A DNA stretch of 64,000 bases from Nostoc sp. NOS(2021) (GCF_017115025.1 NZ_JABXKM010000114.1:1-64000), one strand, 5' to 3'; counted from the first letter of the stretch, positions 26,594 through 36,075 are shown. Translations and numbers: made by a program. The notes: generated by a model from the letters alone, not told the origin.

Positions 26594-27625
26594 GTGCAAG
26601 ACACCGACTCCACCAACGACCTTGCTGCTGCTTTACTACAGCCAGTAGATATCAGCTTTGAACTGCCCGATCCAGAAGATGAACAGATTCTAGAGTCAGA
26701 TTTTCAACAGCAGCTAGAAATAGCTTGGCAGGTATGCGATCGCTTTGATCTGCAAACTGAAATCTGGCGGGGGCGAATTTTACGGGCGATCCGCGACAGA
26801 GAGAAAATTGGTGGTGACGGACGCGGTACTGGCTTTCTGCGATGGCTAAAAGAGCGGGAAATCAGCAAAAGTCAAGCTTATGCCTGGATTCAACTGGCGA
26901 ATAGTGCCGATACCCTGATCGAAGACGGTAAACTTGACCCCGGATCTGTAAACAACTTCAGCAAACGGGCTTTTATCGAAACCTCCAAAGCATCCCCCCA
27001 AGTGCAACAGATGGTGAGTGAAGCCGCCCAAAAAGGCGATCGCATCACCAGGCGGGAAGTGCGTCAACTCAGCGATGAATGGACAGCCATGTCCTCAGAT
27101 TTATTACCTGAAGAAGTTAAGGAAAAAGCCGCAGATAACACCCTTCCTCCACGCTACATCGCCCCACTGGTGAAGGAAATGGAAAAACTGCCAGAATCGC
27201 ACCAAAAATTTATCCAAAAGGAAATTGCTGCTAATCCTGATGTGGATACCCTGAAACAGGTAACAACCGAAGCGCGTAACTTGGCGAAATATCTCAAAGG
27301 GGCGGCTCAAGTTCAGGCGCTGACGCAGGAAGATGTTGATATTGAAACAGCCTTAGAAGAAGCGCAAAGAGTCGGCTGTTTGAGTATTGCTGCTGATTTG
27401 GTAAATCAAGCATCGCAGATGGAACAAACGATCGCTAAACTTTACATGACTTGGAAACGGATCAGTAATTTAGCAGATCGATTATATGTAGATACTGGCG
27501 CAAGTACACCCAACTTGCGATCGCTCCTCACTTGCTTGGAACCTCTGGGTGGTGAAATCATGGAGTTGCAACTTAGTGGCGCGACTGAACACACTATTCG
27601 TCTGCAAATTCAGGAGACGAGTTAG
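26594..27625 (+). CDS. HTH protein of unknown function
   Basis: This 343-residue soluble protein starts at GTG (26594). Residues about 45-105 hold a region ending LKEREISKSQAYAWIQLANS, a helix-turn-helix-like segment reminiscent of ParB/KorB or DUF3102-type DNA-binding proteins. The rest is helical, with a possible coiled coil around 215-290. No membrane segment or catalytic motif is seen. It is divergent from moaA across 161 bases. Conserved cyanobacterial proteins of this shape exist, but I cannot name a function. Confidence 0.6.
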   Translation: MQDTDSTNDLAAALLQPVDISFELPDPEDEQILESDFQQQLEIAWQVCDRFDLQTEIWRGRILRAIRDREKIGGDGRGTGFLRWLKEREISKSQAYAWIQLANSADTLIEDGKLDPGSVNNFSKRAFIETSKASPQVQQMVSEAAQKGDRITRREVRQLSDEWTAMSSDLLPEEVKEKAADNTLPPRYIAPLVKEMEKLPESHQKFIQKEIAANPDVDTLKQVTTEARNLAKYLKGAAQVQALTQEDVDIETALEEAQRVGCLSIAADLVNQASQMEQTIAKLYMTWKRISNLADRLYVDTGASTPNLRSLLTCLEPLGGEIMELQLSGATEHTIRLQIQETS

Positions 27626-27987
27626 GTAGTGGGGAGGCCGCGCATGGCCGCGAAGTTACGAGAATTAAACATTTATCCAGAGACAGTTTAACTTCTAGTC
27701 AAAAGGGCGGTTAGAAACCGCGTCTACACGAGGCAAAACCTACCTCCGTGGGTTTCAAACCCTCAATTTTTCCTTAGTCCGCGGAGGCGGACGAGAGTTT
27801 GTGTAGCCGCGAATTCCATTCGCCCTAGCTTATGCGTATGAAAACCGCCATATCTCAAATTCTAATTAGGAACGTGGATTAAATAAAATACAAAACTTCA
27901 TCCTGTATCTAGCTTCCCTCTACAATATATCGGAGAGGGATTGAGGGTGAGGTAAGCCAGAGACATAAATTGTATGTTATTTAATTC
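27626..27987. other. Repeat-rich intergenic region
   Basis: Short dispersed repeats are visible, including GGCCGCGCATGGCCGCG and a GTCCGCGGAGGCGGAC palindrome near 27777. No gene is apparent. Confidence 0.5.
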
Positions 27988-30228
27988 TTATTCCTTAGCA
28001 GCGCAAGATGCAGTGGTGAGTGAGGAGTTATGGGGCGTTGCAGTGGGTACTTGAGCAACCAAAACCACGTTACCATTGGCATCTATAACCCAACCTTGAG
28101 CTTCTACAATTTGAGTATGGACGTTGACAGAATTAACCTTCTGTGATTTTTCTTCTGTGTTTCGCTGCGCCTGAACAACCACTCTTTTTTGAATACTGTC
28201 AGCACGATTCTGACTCTCTGACTCCAGTGTGATCCAATCTGCCAGCACCGCATCATCAGCTATCAATGGCTGCGTGGGATCGGCTGCTATTCCTCCACGC
28301 CCAGTCGCAATAAATGAACTTCTTGCTATTTTTCCACTAGAATTACAACCAGCAACAATTTGCTGCGAAGCATCAACCAGATTTGCGGGCAGTTCTACTA
28401 ATCCTTTACTGGGGTCAGCATCCGGTGAGTTGATTTGTACAGTGCCATTTAATGAAGGGTTTTGCTGAGAAAATGCGGTGATGTCATTTGTTGGCAGGTT
28501 ATTCGGGTTGATTGCTTTTGGATCAAGCCTCTCTACATCTGCACCTGTGCGGGGCACAAATCCAAAGATGTTCTTAGTAGTAATTGTGATTTTACCACCA
28601 GAGCCAAAATTGGCGTTGGCGGTGATATCGTTATTTCCTAAGGGAGTGGCGACGAGGAAGCCATTAGGTGCATTGATGGTGATATTACCGCCAGTTTTAT
28701 CACCCCCGGCATTAGTAGATATTTGGCTGTTGTGGCGCATCAGTAATAAGTCCCGCACTTGTAGCATAATATTCCCGCCTTCACCTGAATCACTATTAGA
28801 TGTGAGTGTTCCTTTGTCCAGAAGTATAGAGCTAGCGTTCACAGTCAAATTCCCTGCTTGCCCCGTAGCGGTTATAGATTGGTTCTCAGCCAATAGCAAT
28901 AATCTGGAAGACTCTGTTGACACCTGTGCCCCTTCGCGGATACTTAACCTGGGAGTGTTAATCGTGATGTTACTAGCATTTCCCACATCATAAGTTGCGC
29001 TAAACAATCCGCTAGGTATAAAACTAATATTTAGTGAAGAAGGGGTTGTAAAGGATACACCACCGATTAGTTCCACAGAATCTGAGGCGTTCACGGTCAA
29101 TTGTCCCACCGAATTGGAGACAGAAGTATCAAGCAACACTTGTGCCCCATCGCTGACAATCAACTTCCTAGTGTTAATCGTTAAGTTTCCAGCGCCTCCT
29201 CCACCAAAAGTCCCAACCGTCAAAGGCTCACCACCGATTAGTTTTACAGTATCTGAGGCAGTAACCGTCAAATTTGCTGCTAGTTGCCCGTTCAGGCTAT
29301 TAGCCAAAATCTCTGAAAAACCAGTTAATAGCACGTCCCTGCCTTGCACCAGAACATTACCTCCACCCTCGCCACTGACATCTACATAAGAAGGGATTCC
29401 AGTTCGCGAAATTAATTGGATGTCCTGGAAATTATTTACACTGTCGTATCCCAAGTCCCAACCTTGGTCTGTTTGCTTGATTTTAACCAGACTATTAAGA
29501 GCAACACTTCCTAGCTCTATTCGTCCTCCCTTTGCTGTTAAATTTCCTCCCTCCAGCACAAGATCACCGCCTACAAGTGCCAATGTTTTATCTGGCTGCA
29601 CCTGTAGACCAACAGGCGCTTCCAAGCCATTGATTGCGCCATCTGGACTTGCTTGGGATTGATTGCGGATGGTTCCTGGTGTAGCTCCAAATTGTAAGCC
29701 AACGGGAACACTGACTGTCAGAAGGGGTGTAGTTTGGGGAGCTGTGGCGCTAAATTTAGTACCATCGGCAAAGTTCAGACTACTCGCCGTACTTGCCACG
29801 AATGAACCGCGGATGTTTAAAGAAGCGTTGGGGCCAAAAATAATCCCGTTGGGATTAATTAGAAACAGGTTGGCTGTACCGTTAGCTCGAAGTGTGCCAT
29901 CAATATTAGAAATAGACTTGCCCGTTATCCGGGCGATGACATTATCAATATTTGCCGCATTGTTAAAGTAGGCTGTATTGCCAGTGAGAACAGAAAACTG
30001 TTCAAAACTGTGGAACAAGTTTGTACCATGAATTGCCCCACCATCGATCTGGTAAGTATACTGACCATTAATCAGTTTGGGTGTAACGATTGAACTGTTA
30101 GTTCCGAGAGTGCTATCCTCTTTAATCTGTGCCTTGGCACAATACTCAGATAAGGTGAGTGTTCCAGTAATTACTAAAAAACTCATTAGACTTAGCTGCC
30201 AAGACCAAACGCTGCTATTTTTAGTCAT
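27988..30228 (-). CDS. TPS-domain (filamentous haemagglutinin-like) adhesin 1
   Basis: This 746-residue protein has a signal peptide (about residues 1-34). It is followed by the two-partner-secretion domain of TpsA proteins, with the hallmark segments GGAIHGTNLFHSFEQFSV, NIDNVIARITG and NLFLINPNGIIFGPNA. The rest is a beta-helix of repeated short strands rich in N-L-T-[IV]-N-A and S-x-S-V-E-L-I-G units. The C-terminus has a Cys pair and a conserved block (AQGWVIDANGNVVLVAQV). Such proteins cross the outer membrane through a TpsB/Omp85 pore, which is not in this window. It is a paralogue of the gene at 31659-34106, with the same gene order around it. Confidence 0.9.
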   Translation of the reverse strand: MTKNSSVWSWQLSLMSFLVITGTLTLSEYCAKAQIKEDSTLGTNSSIVTPKLINGQYTYQIDGGAIHGTNLFHSFEQFSVLTGNTAYFNNAANIDNVIARITGKSISNIDGTLRANGTANLFLINPNGIIFGPNASLNIRGSFVASTASSLNFADGTKFSATAPQTTPLLTVSVPVGLQFGATPGTIRNQSQASPDGAINGLEAPVGLQVQPDKTLALVGGDLVLEGGNLTAKGGRIELGSVALNSLVKIKQTDQGWDLGYDSVNNFQDIQLISRTGIPSYVDVSGEGGGNVLVQGRDVLLTGFSEILANSLNGQLAANLTVTASDTVKLIGGEPLTVGTFGGGGAGNLTINTRKLIVSDGAQVLLDTSVSNSVGQLTVNASDSVELIGGVSFTTPSSLNISFIPSGLFSATYDVGNASNITINTPRLSIREGAQVSTESSRLLLLAENQSITATGQAGNLTVNASSILLDKGTLTSNSDSGEGGNIMLQVRDLLLMRHNSQISTNAGGDKTGGNITINAPNGFLVATPLGNNDITANANFGSGGKITITTKNIFGFVPRTGADVERLDPKAINPNNLPTNDITAFSQQNPSLNGTVQINSPDADPSKGLVELPANLVDASQQIVAGCNSSGKIARSSFIATGRGGIAADPTQPLIADDAVLADWITLESESQNRADSIQKRVVVQAQRNTEEKSQKVNSVNVHTQIVEAQGWVIDANGNVVLVAQVPTATPHNSSLTTASCAAKE

Positions 30229-30253
30229 AACAAAATTTGCACCTTATAAATAA

Positions 30254-30378
30254 TAGACCTCTTGCAAAAGTCAAAAAATCAGGAATGTCATTTTGAGCGG
30301 AACGCAGTGGAGAGAAGAATCTCACAGATGTTTCGCTCGACTCAACATGATAATTTAAGCATTTATGCAAGAGATCTA
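30254..30378. repeat. MITE-like element, ends TAGACCTCTTGCA
   Basis: TAGACCTCTTGCA (30254-30266) and TGCAAGAGATCTA (30366-30378) are inverted ends with one mismatch. The interior includes the widespread GTCATTTTGAGCGGAACGC...GAATCTC sequence. It lies in the promoter side of adhesin 1. Confidence 0.55.
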
Positions 30379-30474
30379 ATAGTTTAGTAGTGAAATATTG
30401 TTGATTTGCTAGCAGGATGAGTGATATTATCTAGCAATTATTATTTAGCAGTAGATAATTTTAAAGATAACGAG

Positions 30475-30587
30475 AACTTACGCACTGAAAACCTGAAACC
30501 TAGATCCCCCCTAACCCCCCTTAAAAAGGGGGGAACGCTAAAAGCCTCCTTTTTAAGGGGATTGGGGGATCTCTTGTGCGTAAGTCC
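30475..30587. repeat. MITE copy 3, ends ACTTACGCA
   Basis: The degenerate left end GAACTTACGCA and intact right end TGCGTAAGTCC enclose a long inner hairpin (GATCCCCCCTAACC... with ...GATTGGGGGATC). It is related to the copies at 3689, 24101 and 31471. Confidence 0.55.
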
Positions 30588-30716
30588 TAATAGCGAGGGT
30601 AGTAGGCAAGGGTTCCACTGTCACAATTTCACTAGTATTGTTTACTGTTGCAAAATTGCTGATGAAAATTCTTTGCTTACCCTCACCAACATCACTAGAT
30701 GGTAGTTTAGTGATAT

Positions 30717-31055
30717 CTAATCTACCCAGCAGCCACTAGGATAGCCAGGTACTGGGCAAGGTTTACAAAAAACGACTTGAGGAAGTGCTTTAAGCGTTGT
30801 GTTTTGTTCTTGAATAATTGTTTGCAAAAATTTCTTGCTTTCCTGATTACCATCAGCATCACTAACTTCGATTTGAGTGAAATCGAGTAAGCACTGAACT
30901 TTTAAAATATTTTGTCCTGATATGCCATATTTGTTGAGTACTTCGCCGAAATTAGAGTTCTTCAGTATGTGACTCAATTCGTTCTTAATCTCGTCTTCTA
31001 ATTGCTGTAATGTTTGAGCATTTAGAATTGTTAGCTGTGAAGTTTGAGATTCCAT
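30717..31055 (-). CDS. Small protein A with Cys-Pro-Gly tail
   Basis: This 112-residue protein has a helical front half (TLQQLEDEIKNEL...VLNKYG) and a short Cys-rich tail, CKPCPVPGYPSGCWVD. AAGGAG precedes the ATG at 31055 by about ten bases, so the ORF extension to 31145 is not used. It is a paralogue of the protein at 34405-34725; the TLQQLxDEI front, the KYG turn and the Cys-x2-Cys-Pro...Gly-Cys tail are shared. Each copy lies directly upstream of a TPS adhesin gene. The leader-plus-Cys-tail layout recalls peptide natural-product precursors, but no modification enzyme or peptidase is nearby, so the function is unknown. Confidence 0.65.
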   Translation of the reverse strand: MESQTSQLTILNAQTLQQLEDEIKNELSHILKNSNFGEVLNKYGISGQNILKVQCLLDFTQIEVSDADGNQESKKFLQTIIQEQNTTLKALPQVVFCKPCPVPGYPSGCWVD

Positions 31056-31178
31056 GAATTTTGCTCTCCTTGCAGATTGGTAAATGTGTGAACTTATCTT
31101 GTGATGTACTAAATTAACGTGACTTCGATTAGTACAGTTTGGCAACGAAGGAATTAAGTATACGGAGTCTAGAGGGGT

Positions 31179-31208
31179 GCAAAAGTTTTAGTAGTCTAAA
31201 ACTTTTGC
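31179..31208. promoter_or_regulatory. Perfect 13-bp hairpin upstream of small protein A
   Basis: GCAAAAGTTTTAG (31179-31191) pairs exactly with CTAAAACTTTTGC (31196-31208) around TAGT. It lies 124 bases upstream of the small protein start, so it is more likely an operator, attenuator or repeat than a terminator of that gene. The gap to 31658 otherwise holds dispersed repeats and MITE copy 4. Confidence 0.4.
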
Positions 31209-31470
31209 AAACATCCATAATTATTACTTCAGCTTGGCTAGTAACAATTACGGACTGTAGAACTAAACTTTATATTTTTTTGCGGAATTTACTTAAAGCT
31301 TGGTACAAGGGGCGATCGCTTGTGTGAAGTTCATAGCGAAGAAGCGATACCTTTCCTGCGGAACGCTACGCCTAGCTTGCTTAAGAGTAGGGGTACGGTG
31401 GGCTATGCGATCGCGCCGACAAAATTTACGAGAATTATTAATCCAAAGACTGTTTAACTTATCTCAATTA

Positions 31471-31649
31471 GGACTTACGCAAAAAACCTCTCAAACTCTT
31501 ATTCCTCCGTGTCGCGCCAGTTGCTACAACGGGGAGGCAGCGCGGTCTTGGGGGTTTCCCCCATGAGTGACTGCCGTGGGAACCCCCGCAACGCACTGGC
31601 TTCTCTGCGTCCTCTGTGGTTCGATTTTCCGTTGCTTGTGCGTAAGTCC
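31471..31649. repeat. MITE copy 4, ends GGACTTACGCA
   Basis: GGACTTACGCA (31471-31481) and TGCGTAAGTCC (31639-31649) are perfect inverted ends. TA precedes the left end; the right flank reads TG. The right end stops ten bases before the 3' end of adhesin gene 2. Confidence 0.65.
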
Positions 31650-31658
31650 TGTCAATTT

Positions 31659-34106
31659 TTAATTAGCAGCGCAAGATGTAGCGACCAGTGAGGAGTTATG
31701 GGGCGACGTAGTGGGTACTTGAGCAACCAGAACCACGTTACCATTAGCATCCATTACCCATCCTTGGGCTTCCACAATTTGAGTAGGTTCGTTGACAGAA
31801 TTAAATTTCTGTGATTTTTCTGTGTTTCGCTGCTTGTGAACAACCACTCTTTTCTGAATACCGCCAGCACGATTCTTACTCTCTGGAGAGAGTGTGATCC
31901 AATCTGCTAGCACCGCATCAGCTATCAATGGCTCCGTAGGATCGGGTGCTAGTCCTCCACGCCCAGTCGCAATAAATGAACTCCTGCCTATTTTTCCACC
32001 AGAATTACAACCAGCAACAATTTGCTGCGAAGCATCAACCAGATTTACAGGAAGTTCCACTAATCCTTTACTGGGGTTAACATCTGGTGAGTTGATTTGT
32101 ACAGTGCCACTTAATGAAGGGTTTTGCTGAGAAAATGCCGTGATGTCATTTGTTTGCAGATTATTCGGGTTTTTTTCGCCTGTTGGATCAAACATCTCTA
32201 CATCTGCACCTGTGCGGCGCACAAAACCAAAGATGTTCTTAGCGGCGATTGTGATTTTACCACCAGAGCCAAAGTTGGCGTTGGCGGTGATATCGCTATT
32301 TTCTAAGGGAACGGAGATAAGGAAGCCATTAGGTGCTTTGATGGTGATCTTTCCGCCATCTCCAATATCCCCGGCGTTAGTGGTTATTTGACTGTTGCGG
32401 CGCATTAGTAACAAGTCCCGCACCTGTAGCGTAATATTCCCGCCTTTACCCAACTCACTATTAGATGTGAGTATTCCTTTGTCCAGAAGTATGGAGCGAG
32501 CGGTTATATTTAAATCGCCTGCTTTCCCTAAGTTATTTGGATCTCCGATATAGATTACATTTTTTCGAGCTTGGCTGCTCACAGATATTGCAGCCCCATC
32601 CTTGATAATCAATTGCCCTGTCGTTAGGGTCAAGTTACCCCCATCTCCAGGCCCTTGAGTTCCAGAAAACAAGCCACTGACTCTAGAACCATTTGGTGAG
32701 GTTCCAATTAGTTCTACAGACTCAGAGGCGTTCACCGTCAAATTTCCTGCATTTCCTGTAGCTGGTATAAGTTGGTTAGGAATATAGTTATATATGCTCT
32801 CAGAGGTTGTTGATATACTTGCCCCTCCTTCGATACGCAACTTTCCAGTATTAATTGTGATGCTGCCAGCGTTTTTATCGCCATAAGTTGCACTAAATAA
32901 TCCACTGGATATTAAATCACTACCATCTGCGAAGACAGGAATGGGAGTGCCGCTGATTAGTTCCACGGAATCTGAGGCGTTTATGGTCAATTGCCCCTGC
33001 AATTGTGCTCCATCTTTGACGACCACCTTTTTAGTAGTGATATTTATGTTTCCAGAGTTTCCGGTGGAGAAACTCTGAGTAAACAGTTGTGCATTTTGCT
33101 CAACTACTACAGAGTCTGAGGCGTTCACTGTCAAATTCCCCCCTGATTGCTCTTCCAAGGGATGAACTAGAATTACGTAACCGCCAGCTATCCGCACAAC
33201 CTTGCCTTGCATCTGGATATTGCCGCCACCCTCTTCATGAGTATCTTCTGCATGGGTATCTATAGTAGATGAAATTTGCTGCGATTTGATTAATTCGATG
33301 TTCTGGAAATTTTGAACACCTTCATATCCAAATGCCCAACCTTGGTTCCTTGGACTTAAACTGACCAGACTATTAGCAGCGACGCTTCCTAACTCAACGC
33401 TTCCGTCCTCTGCTGTTATATTTCCCCCATTTAGCGTGATATCACCGCCTATAAGTGCCAAGGTTTTGCCTTGCTGCACCTGTAGACCAACGCCTTGTCC
33501 AAAGATATTAACTGCGCCATCTGGTTCTGCTTGGGATTGATTGCGGATGGGAGCCGCAGTTGCTCCGAATTGTAAACCAATGGGAACACTTACTGTCAGC
33601 AGGGGTGTAGTTTGAGGAGATGTAGCACTAAATTTTGTACCATCAGCAAAGTTCAAGCTACTCGCCGTACTGGCCACAAATGAACCGCCGATATTTAAAG
33701 AAGCATTTGACCCAAAAACAATGCCGTTAGGATTAATCAGAAACAGGTTGGCTGTGCCGTTAGCTTTCAGAATGCCATCTATATTAGAAATAGAATTGCC
33801 CGTCACCCGACTGATAATGTTTTGAATATCTATTGCATTGTTAAAGTAGGCTGTCCTTCCCGCAGGGACAGAAAACTGTTCAAAGCTGTGGAACAAGTTT
33901 GTACCACGAACTGCCCCACCATCAATCTGGTCTATAGGCTGACCATCGATTAACTTTGGTGTAATGATTGAACTTTCAGAGCCAAGCGTGCCATCCTGTT
34001 GTATTTGGGCTAAGGCAAAACTCTCAAAGAAAGTGAGCACTCCAGCAATTGCTAAAGTACTCACTATCCCTAACTCCCAGTACCAACTGCTTAGGTATCG
34101 AGACAT
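31659..34106 (-). CDS. TPS-domain (filamentous haemagglutinin-like) adhesin 2
   Basis: This 815-residue paralogue of adhesin 1 has the same signal peptide layout and TPS domain (GGAVRGTNLFHSFEQFSV, NLFLINPNGIVFGSNA). It has a longer beta-helix with additional SGNITINTxK-type repeats, and a nearly identical C-terminal block (AQGWVMDANGNVVLVAQV, then a Cys near the end). The two proteins are so alike over their first 230 and last 250 residues that a fairly recent duplication is likely; the middle differs in repeat number. It probably acts at the cell surface in adhesion or aggregation, or as a secreted protein; no TpsB partner is in view. Confidence 0.9.
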   Translation of the reverse strand: MSRYLSSWYWELGIVSTLAIAGVLTFFESFALAQIQQDGTLGSESSIITPKLIDGQPIDQIDGGAVRGTNLFHSFEQFSVPAGRTAYFNNAIDIQNIISRVTGNSISNIDGILKANGTANLFLINPNGIVFGSNASLNIGGSFVASTASSLNFADGTKFSATSPQTTPLLTVSVPIGLQFGATAAPIRNQSQAEPDGAVNIFGQGVGLQVQQGKTLALIGGDITLNGGNITAEDGSVELGSVAANSLVSLSPRNQGWAFGYEGVQNFQNIELIKSQQISSTIDTHAEDTHEEGGGNIQMQGKVVRIAGGYVILVHPLEEQSGGNLTVNASDSVVVEQNAQLFTQSFSTGNSGNINITTKKVVVKDGAQLQGQLTINASDSVELISGTPIPVFADGSDLISSGLFSATYGDKNAGSITINTGKLRIEGGASISTTSESIYNYIPNQLIPATGNAGNLTVNASESVELIGTSPNGSRVSGLFSGTQGPGDGGNLTLTTGQLIIKDGAAISVSSQARKNVIYIGDPNNLGKAGDLNITARSILLDKGILTSNSELGKGGNITLQVRDLLLMRRNSQITTNAGDIGDGGKITIKAPNGFLISVPLENSDITANANFGSGGKITIAAKNIFGFVRRTGADVEMFDPTGEKNPNNLQTNDITAFSQQNPSLSGTVQINSPDVNPSKGLVELPVNLVDASQQIVAGCNSGGKIGRSSFIATGRGGLAPDPTEPLIADAVLADWITLSPESKNRAGGIQKRVVVHKQRNTEKSQKFNSVNEPTQIVEAQGWVMDANGNVVLVAQVPTTSPHNSSLVATSCAAN

Positions 34107-34255
34107 GACAAACTTGCACCCAAAAAATAAGAGTATATTTAAATACTGCTCCTTGCTAATTAGGTATAGTGATAGTTGAGATTATCTCTGTAGCCTAACT
34201 AGTAAATGCAAAGTTCAGCATTTTTATACTCACTAGAATAAACTCTTTAGAGGTG

Positions 34256-34375
34256 ATTTATAAAGTAAAAATAAAATTAATCTAGGGGAGCCAGTGTGTT
34301 GCTCTAGTCAAAAGAGTTGTAGCAACTGGTCAACCAGCGCACCCAAGTTGGTTTCTTTAGATTTACTTTATAAAT
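34256..34375. repeat. 120-bp inverted-repeat element
   Basis: ATTTATAAAGTAAA (34256-34269) and its exact reverse complement (34362-34375) flank a core containing GGAGCCAGTGTGTTG...AGCAACTGG. That core resembles the omega-RNA-like stem at 24422-24464. It fills most of the gap between small gene B and adhesin 2. Confidence 0.6.
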
Positions 34376-34404
34376 GGTTTCTGACAGTCCGAAGACTAAA
34401 TTAT

Positions 34405-34725
34405 TTAGCAGTTACAGCCGAGAGGGCTGCCAGTTGAAGGGCAAGGGACACACCATGATTTTTCCATTAGCACAATTCCCTCTCTTGGGCCTCCTGGGTT
34501 TGCTGCCAATAATTCATTAGGTTGCTCTTGAGCAACTGCATCACCAGATTTGATTTTATTTAGGTCAAGATTGCACTGCCACTGAACTCTCAAAGCTCTA
34601 TCTTCTAATACTCCGTACTTCTCAAGCACCGTGTATAAGCCAGCGTTATTAACGCTTTCAAGCAGTTTCTGTTGAATCTCGTCTTGTAACTGTTGTAATG
34701 TTTCAGGGTTCATGACTGTTTCCAT
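34405..34725 (-). CDS. Small protein B with Cys-Pro-Gly tail
   Basis: This 106-residue paralogue of small protein A has the front METVMNPETLQQLQDEI and the shared VLEKYGVLEDRALRVQW segment. A linker then contains NPGGPREG, and the tail is CVPCPSTGSPLGCNC. The Gly-Gly before the tail resembles the cleavage site of double-glycine leader peptides, though it sits about 22 residues before the first tail Cys. It precedes adhesin 2 exactly as small gene A precedes adhesin 1. A third broken copy lies at 35022-35078. The function is unknown; no modification or export gene is adjacent. Confidence 0.65.
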   Translation of the reverse strand: METVMNPETLQQLQDEIQQKLLESVNNAGLYTVLEKYGVLEDRALRVQWQCNLDLNKIKSGDAVAQEQPNELLAANPGGPREGIVLMEKSWCVPCPSTGSPLGCNC

Positions 34726-34841
34726 TTCCTACAGGATGTGTACAATTGTTGATTCAGCTTGGCTAAAAAGAATTTCGCCTACTGTCACAAAACTTAATGT
34801 TTTACTGCTGTATTTACTTTAAGCATTGATAATTTATAAGA

Positions 34842-34927
34842 CAATACGCTTGGTTTTTAAGGCTTGCTCTAATTCCCTCCTTTTTAAGGAGGGTTAGGGA
34901 GGATCAAGCTTTAACCCAAGCGTATTG
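34842..34927. repeat. 86-bp MITE-like element, ends CAATACGCTTGG
   Basis: CAATACGCTTGG (34842-34853) and CCAAGCGTATTG (34916-34927) are perfect 12-base inverted ends. The interior carries a CCCTCCTTTTTAAGGAGGG hairpin. No ORF. Confidence 0.6.
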
Positions 34928-35000
34928 ATCTATAAGAGCGTACAACTTTGCCTATGTTTCTATGTCGGTATTGTTGAGGATGATGGAAAATAAACTCTTT

Positions 35001-35079
35001 ACAGTCCGAAGACTAAATTATTTAGCAGTTACAGCCAAGAGGGCTGCCAGTTGAGGGGCAAGGGATACACCATGATTTT
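35001..35079 (-). pseudogene. Third, truncated copy of the small Cys-tail gene
   Basis: About 79 bases match 34384-34462 with only three or four differences. Read on the minus strand they retain the last 18 codons of small gene B, K-S-W-C-I-P-C-P-S-T-G-S-P-L-G-C-N-C, followed by the same stop and downstream sequence. Everything upstream of those codons is missing. Confidence 0.75.
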
Positions 35080-35247
35080 AAACTTTGATTAGTTGACTGC
35101 TAACTAGTACAATCAGGCAAAAGTAAAAAGTCAAAAATACTTATTGAGTAAGGTTTAAAATTTAAAATCGTCCGTTTTGCGACAAACATTGCCTTTTTCA
35201 TAACTTCCGCTGGTGTTAACGTCATTTATACTGCCCACTATCGGTTG

Positions 35248-36075
35248 CTAATTCTTAATCCCCGTGCTGGCAATACCCTGAATAAACTGACGCTGACCGA
35301 TGAGAAATAATACCATCACTGGAACTGTCGCGATCGTCACGGCTGCCATCATCAAGGGCCAATTATTCGTAAATTGCTCTTGAAACTCTGCCAACGCCAG
35401 CTGCACCGTCCTTAATTCCGGTCGTGTCGTAAATACCAGAGGCTTAAATAAATCATTCCATTCGCCGATGAAGGTGAACAAAAACAGCGTCACCAACGCC
35501 GGACGGGCTAAAGGTAACATCACCCGCCACAAAATTTGCAGTCGGTTCGCCCCATCGATGGCGGCAGCTTCCTCTAACTCTACGGGAATTGTCTGGAAAT
35601 ACTGACGTAATAAGAAAATCCCAAAGCCGTTGACAGCAGTAGGTAAAATCAGCGCCCCATAGGTATTTATCAGGTGTCCCCACTTCAAAACCAAAAAGAT
35701 GGGAATCACCAATAACTGAAAGGGAATCACCAAAGTTGCTAAAACGACTAATAGCAGTGCTTGGCGTCCCCGAAACTTCAGCCGGGCGAGGGCGTAACCC
35801 GCCAAAGCAGAAGTGACAATCTGAAACGCCGTCACAGCGATCGCTACCAAGGTAGAATTAGCAAACGCCAGCAAAAATTTTCCCTGTTGCCACGCAACGC
35901 GGTAATTTGCTAAAGACCAGTTATTTTTGGACAAATTTTCTGGGCTGGCGGCGGTTGGTGCAAAGGAGGTGAGAAAGACCACAAACAGTGGTAGTAGAAC
36001 GATCAATGCCCCTAGCAGTAACACTACTAGGCTGAAAAAATCGCCAGATTTCAGATTCGGGTTCGGTTTGGACAT
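35248..36075 (-). CDS. Carbohydrate ABC transporter permease (MalG type)
   Basis: This 275-residue inner-membrane permease has six hydrophobic helices. The EAA loop that docks the ATPase, EEAAAIDGANRLQILWRVMLPLARP, is broken here into EEAAAIDGAN and LPLARP for reference. The C-terminus QFIQGIASTGIKN-like ending is typical of MalG/UgpE/LacG proteins. The usual partner genes (binding protein, second permease) are not adjacent in the window, which is common in cyanobacteria. It is divergent from ado. Confidence 0.9.
   Translation of the reverse strand: MSKPNPNLKSGDFFSLVVLLLGALIVLLPLFVVFLTSFAPTAASPENLSKNNWSLANYRVAWQQGKFLLAFANSTLVAIAVTAFQIVTSALAGYALARLKFRGRQALLLVVLATLVIPFQLLVIPIFLVLKWGHLINTYGALILPTAVNGFGIFLLRQYFQTIPVELEEAAAIDGANRLQILWRVMLPLARPALVTLFLFTFIGEWNDLFKPLVFTTRPELRTVQLALAEFQEQFTNNWPLMMAAVTIATVPVMVLFLIGQRQFIQGIASTGIKN

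Noticed and set aside
28229-29971. Plus-strand reading frames opposite adhesin 1 (and the equivalent ones opposite adhesin 2)
   Set aside because: They are shadows of the strongly biased beta-helix repeats; no starts, ribosome sites or recognisable domains.
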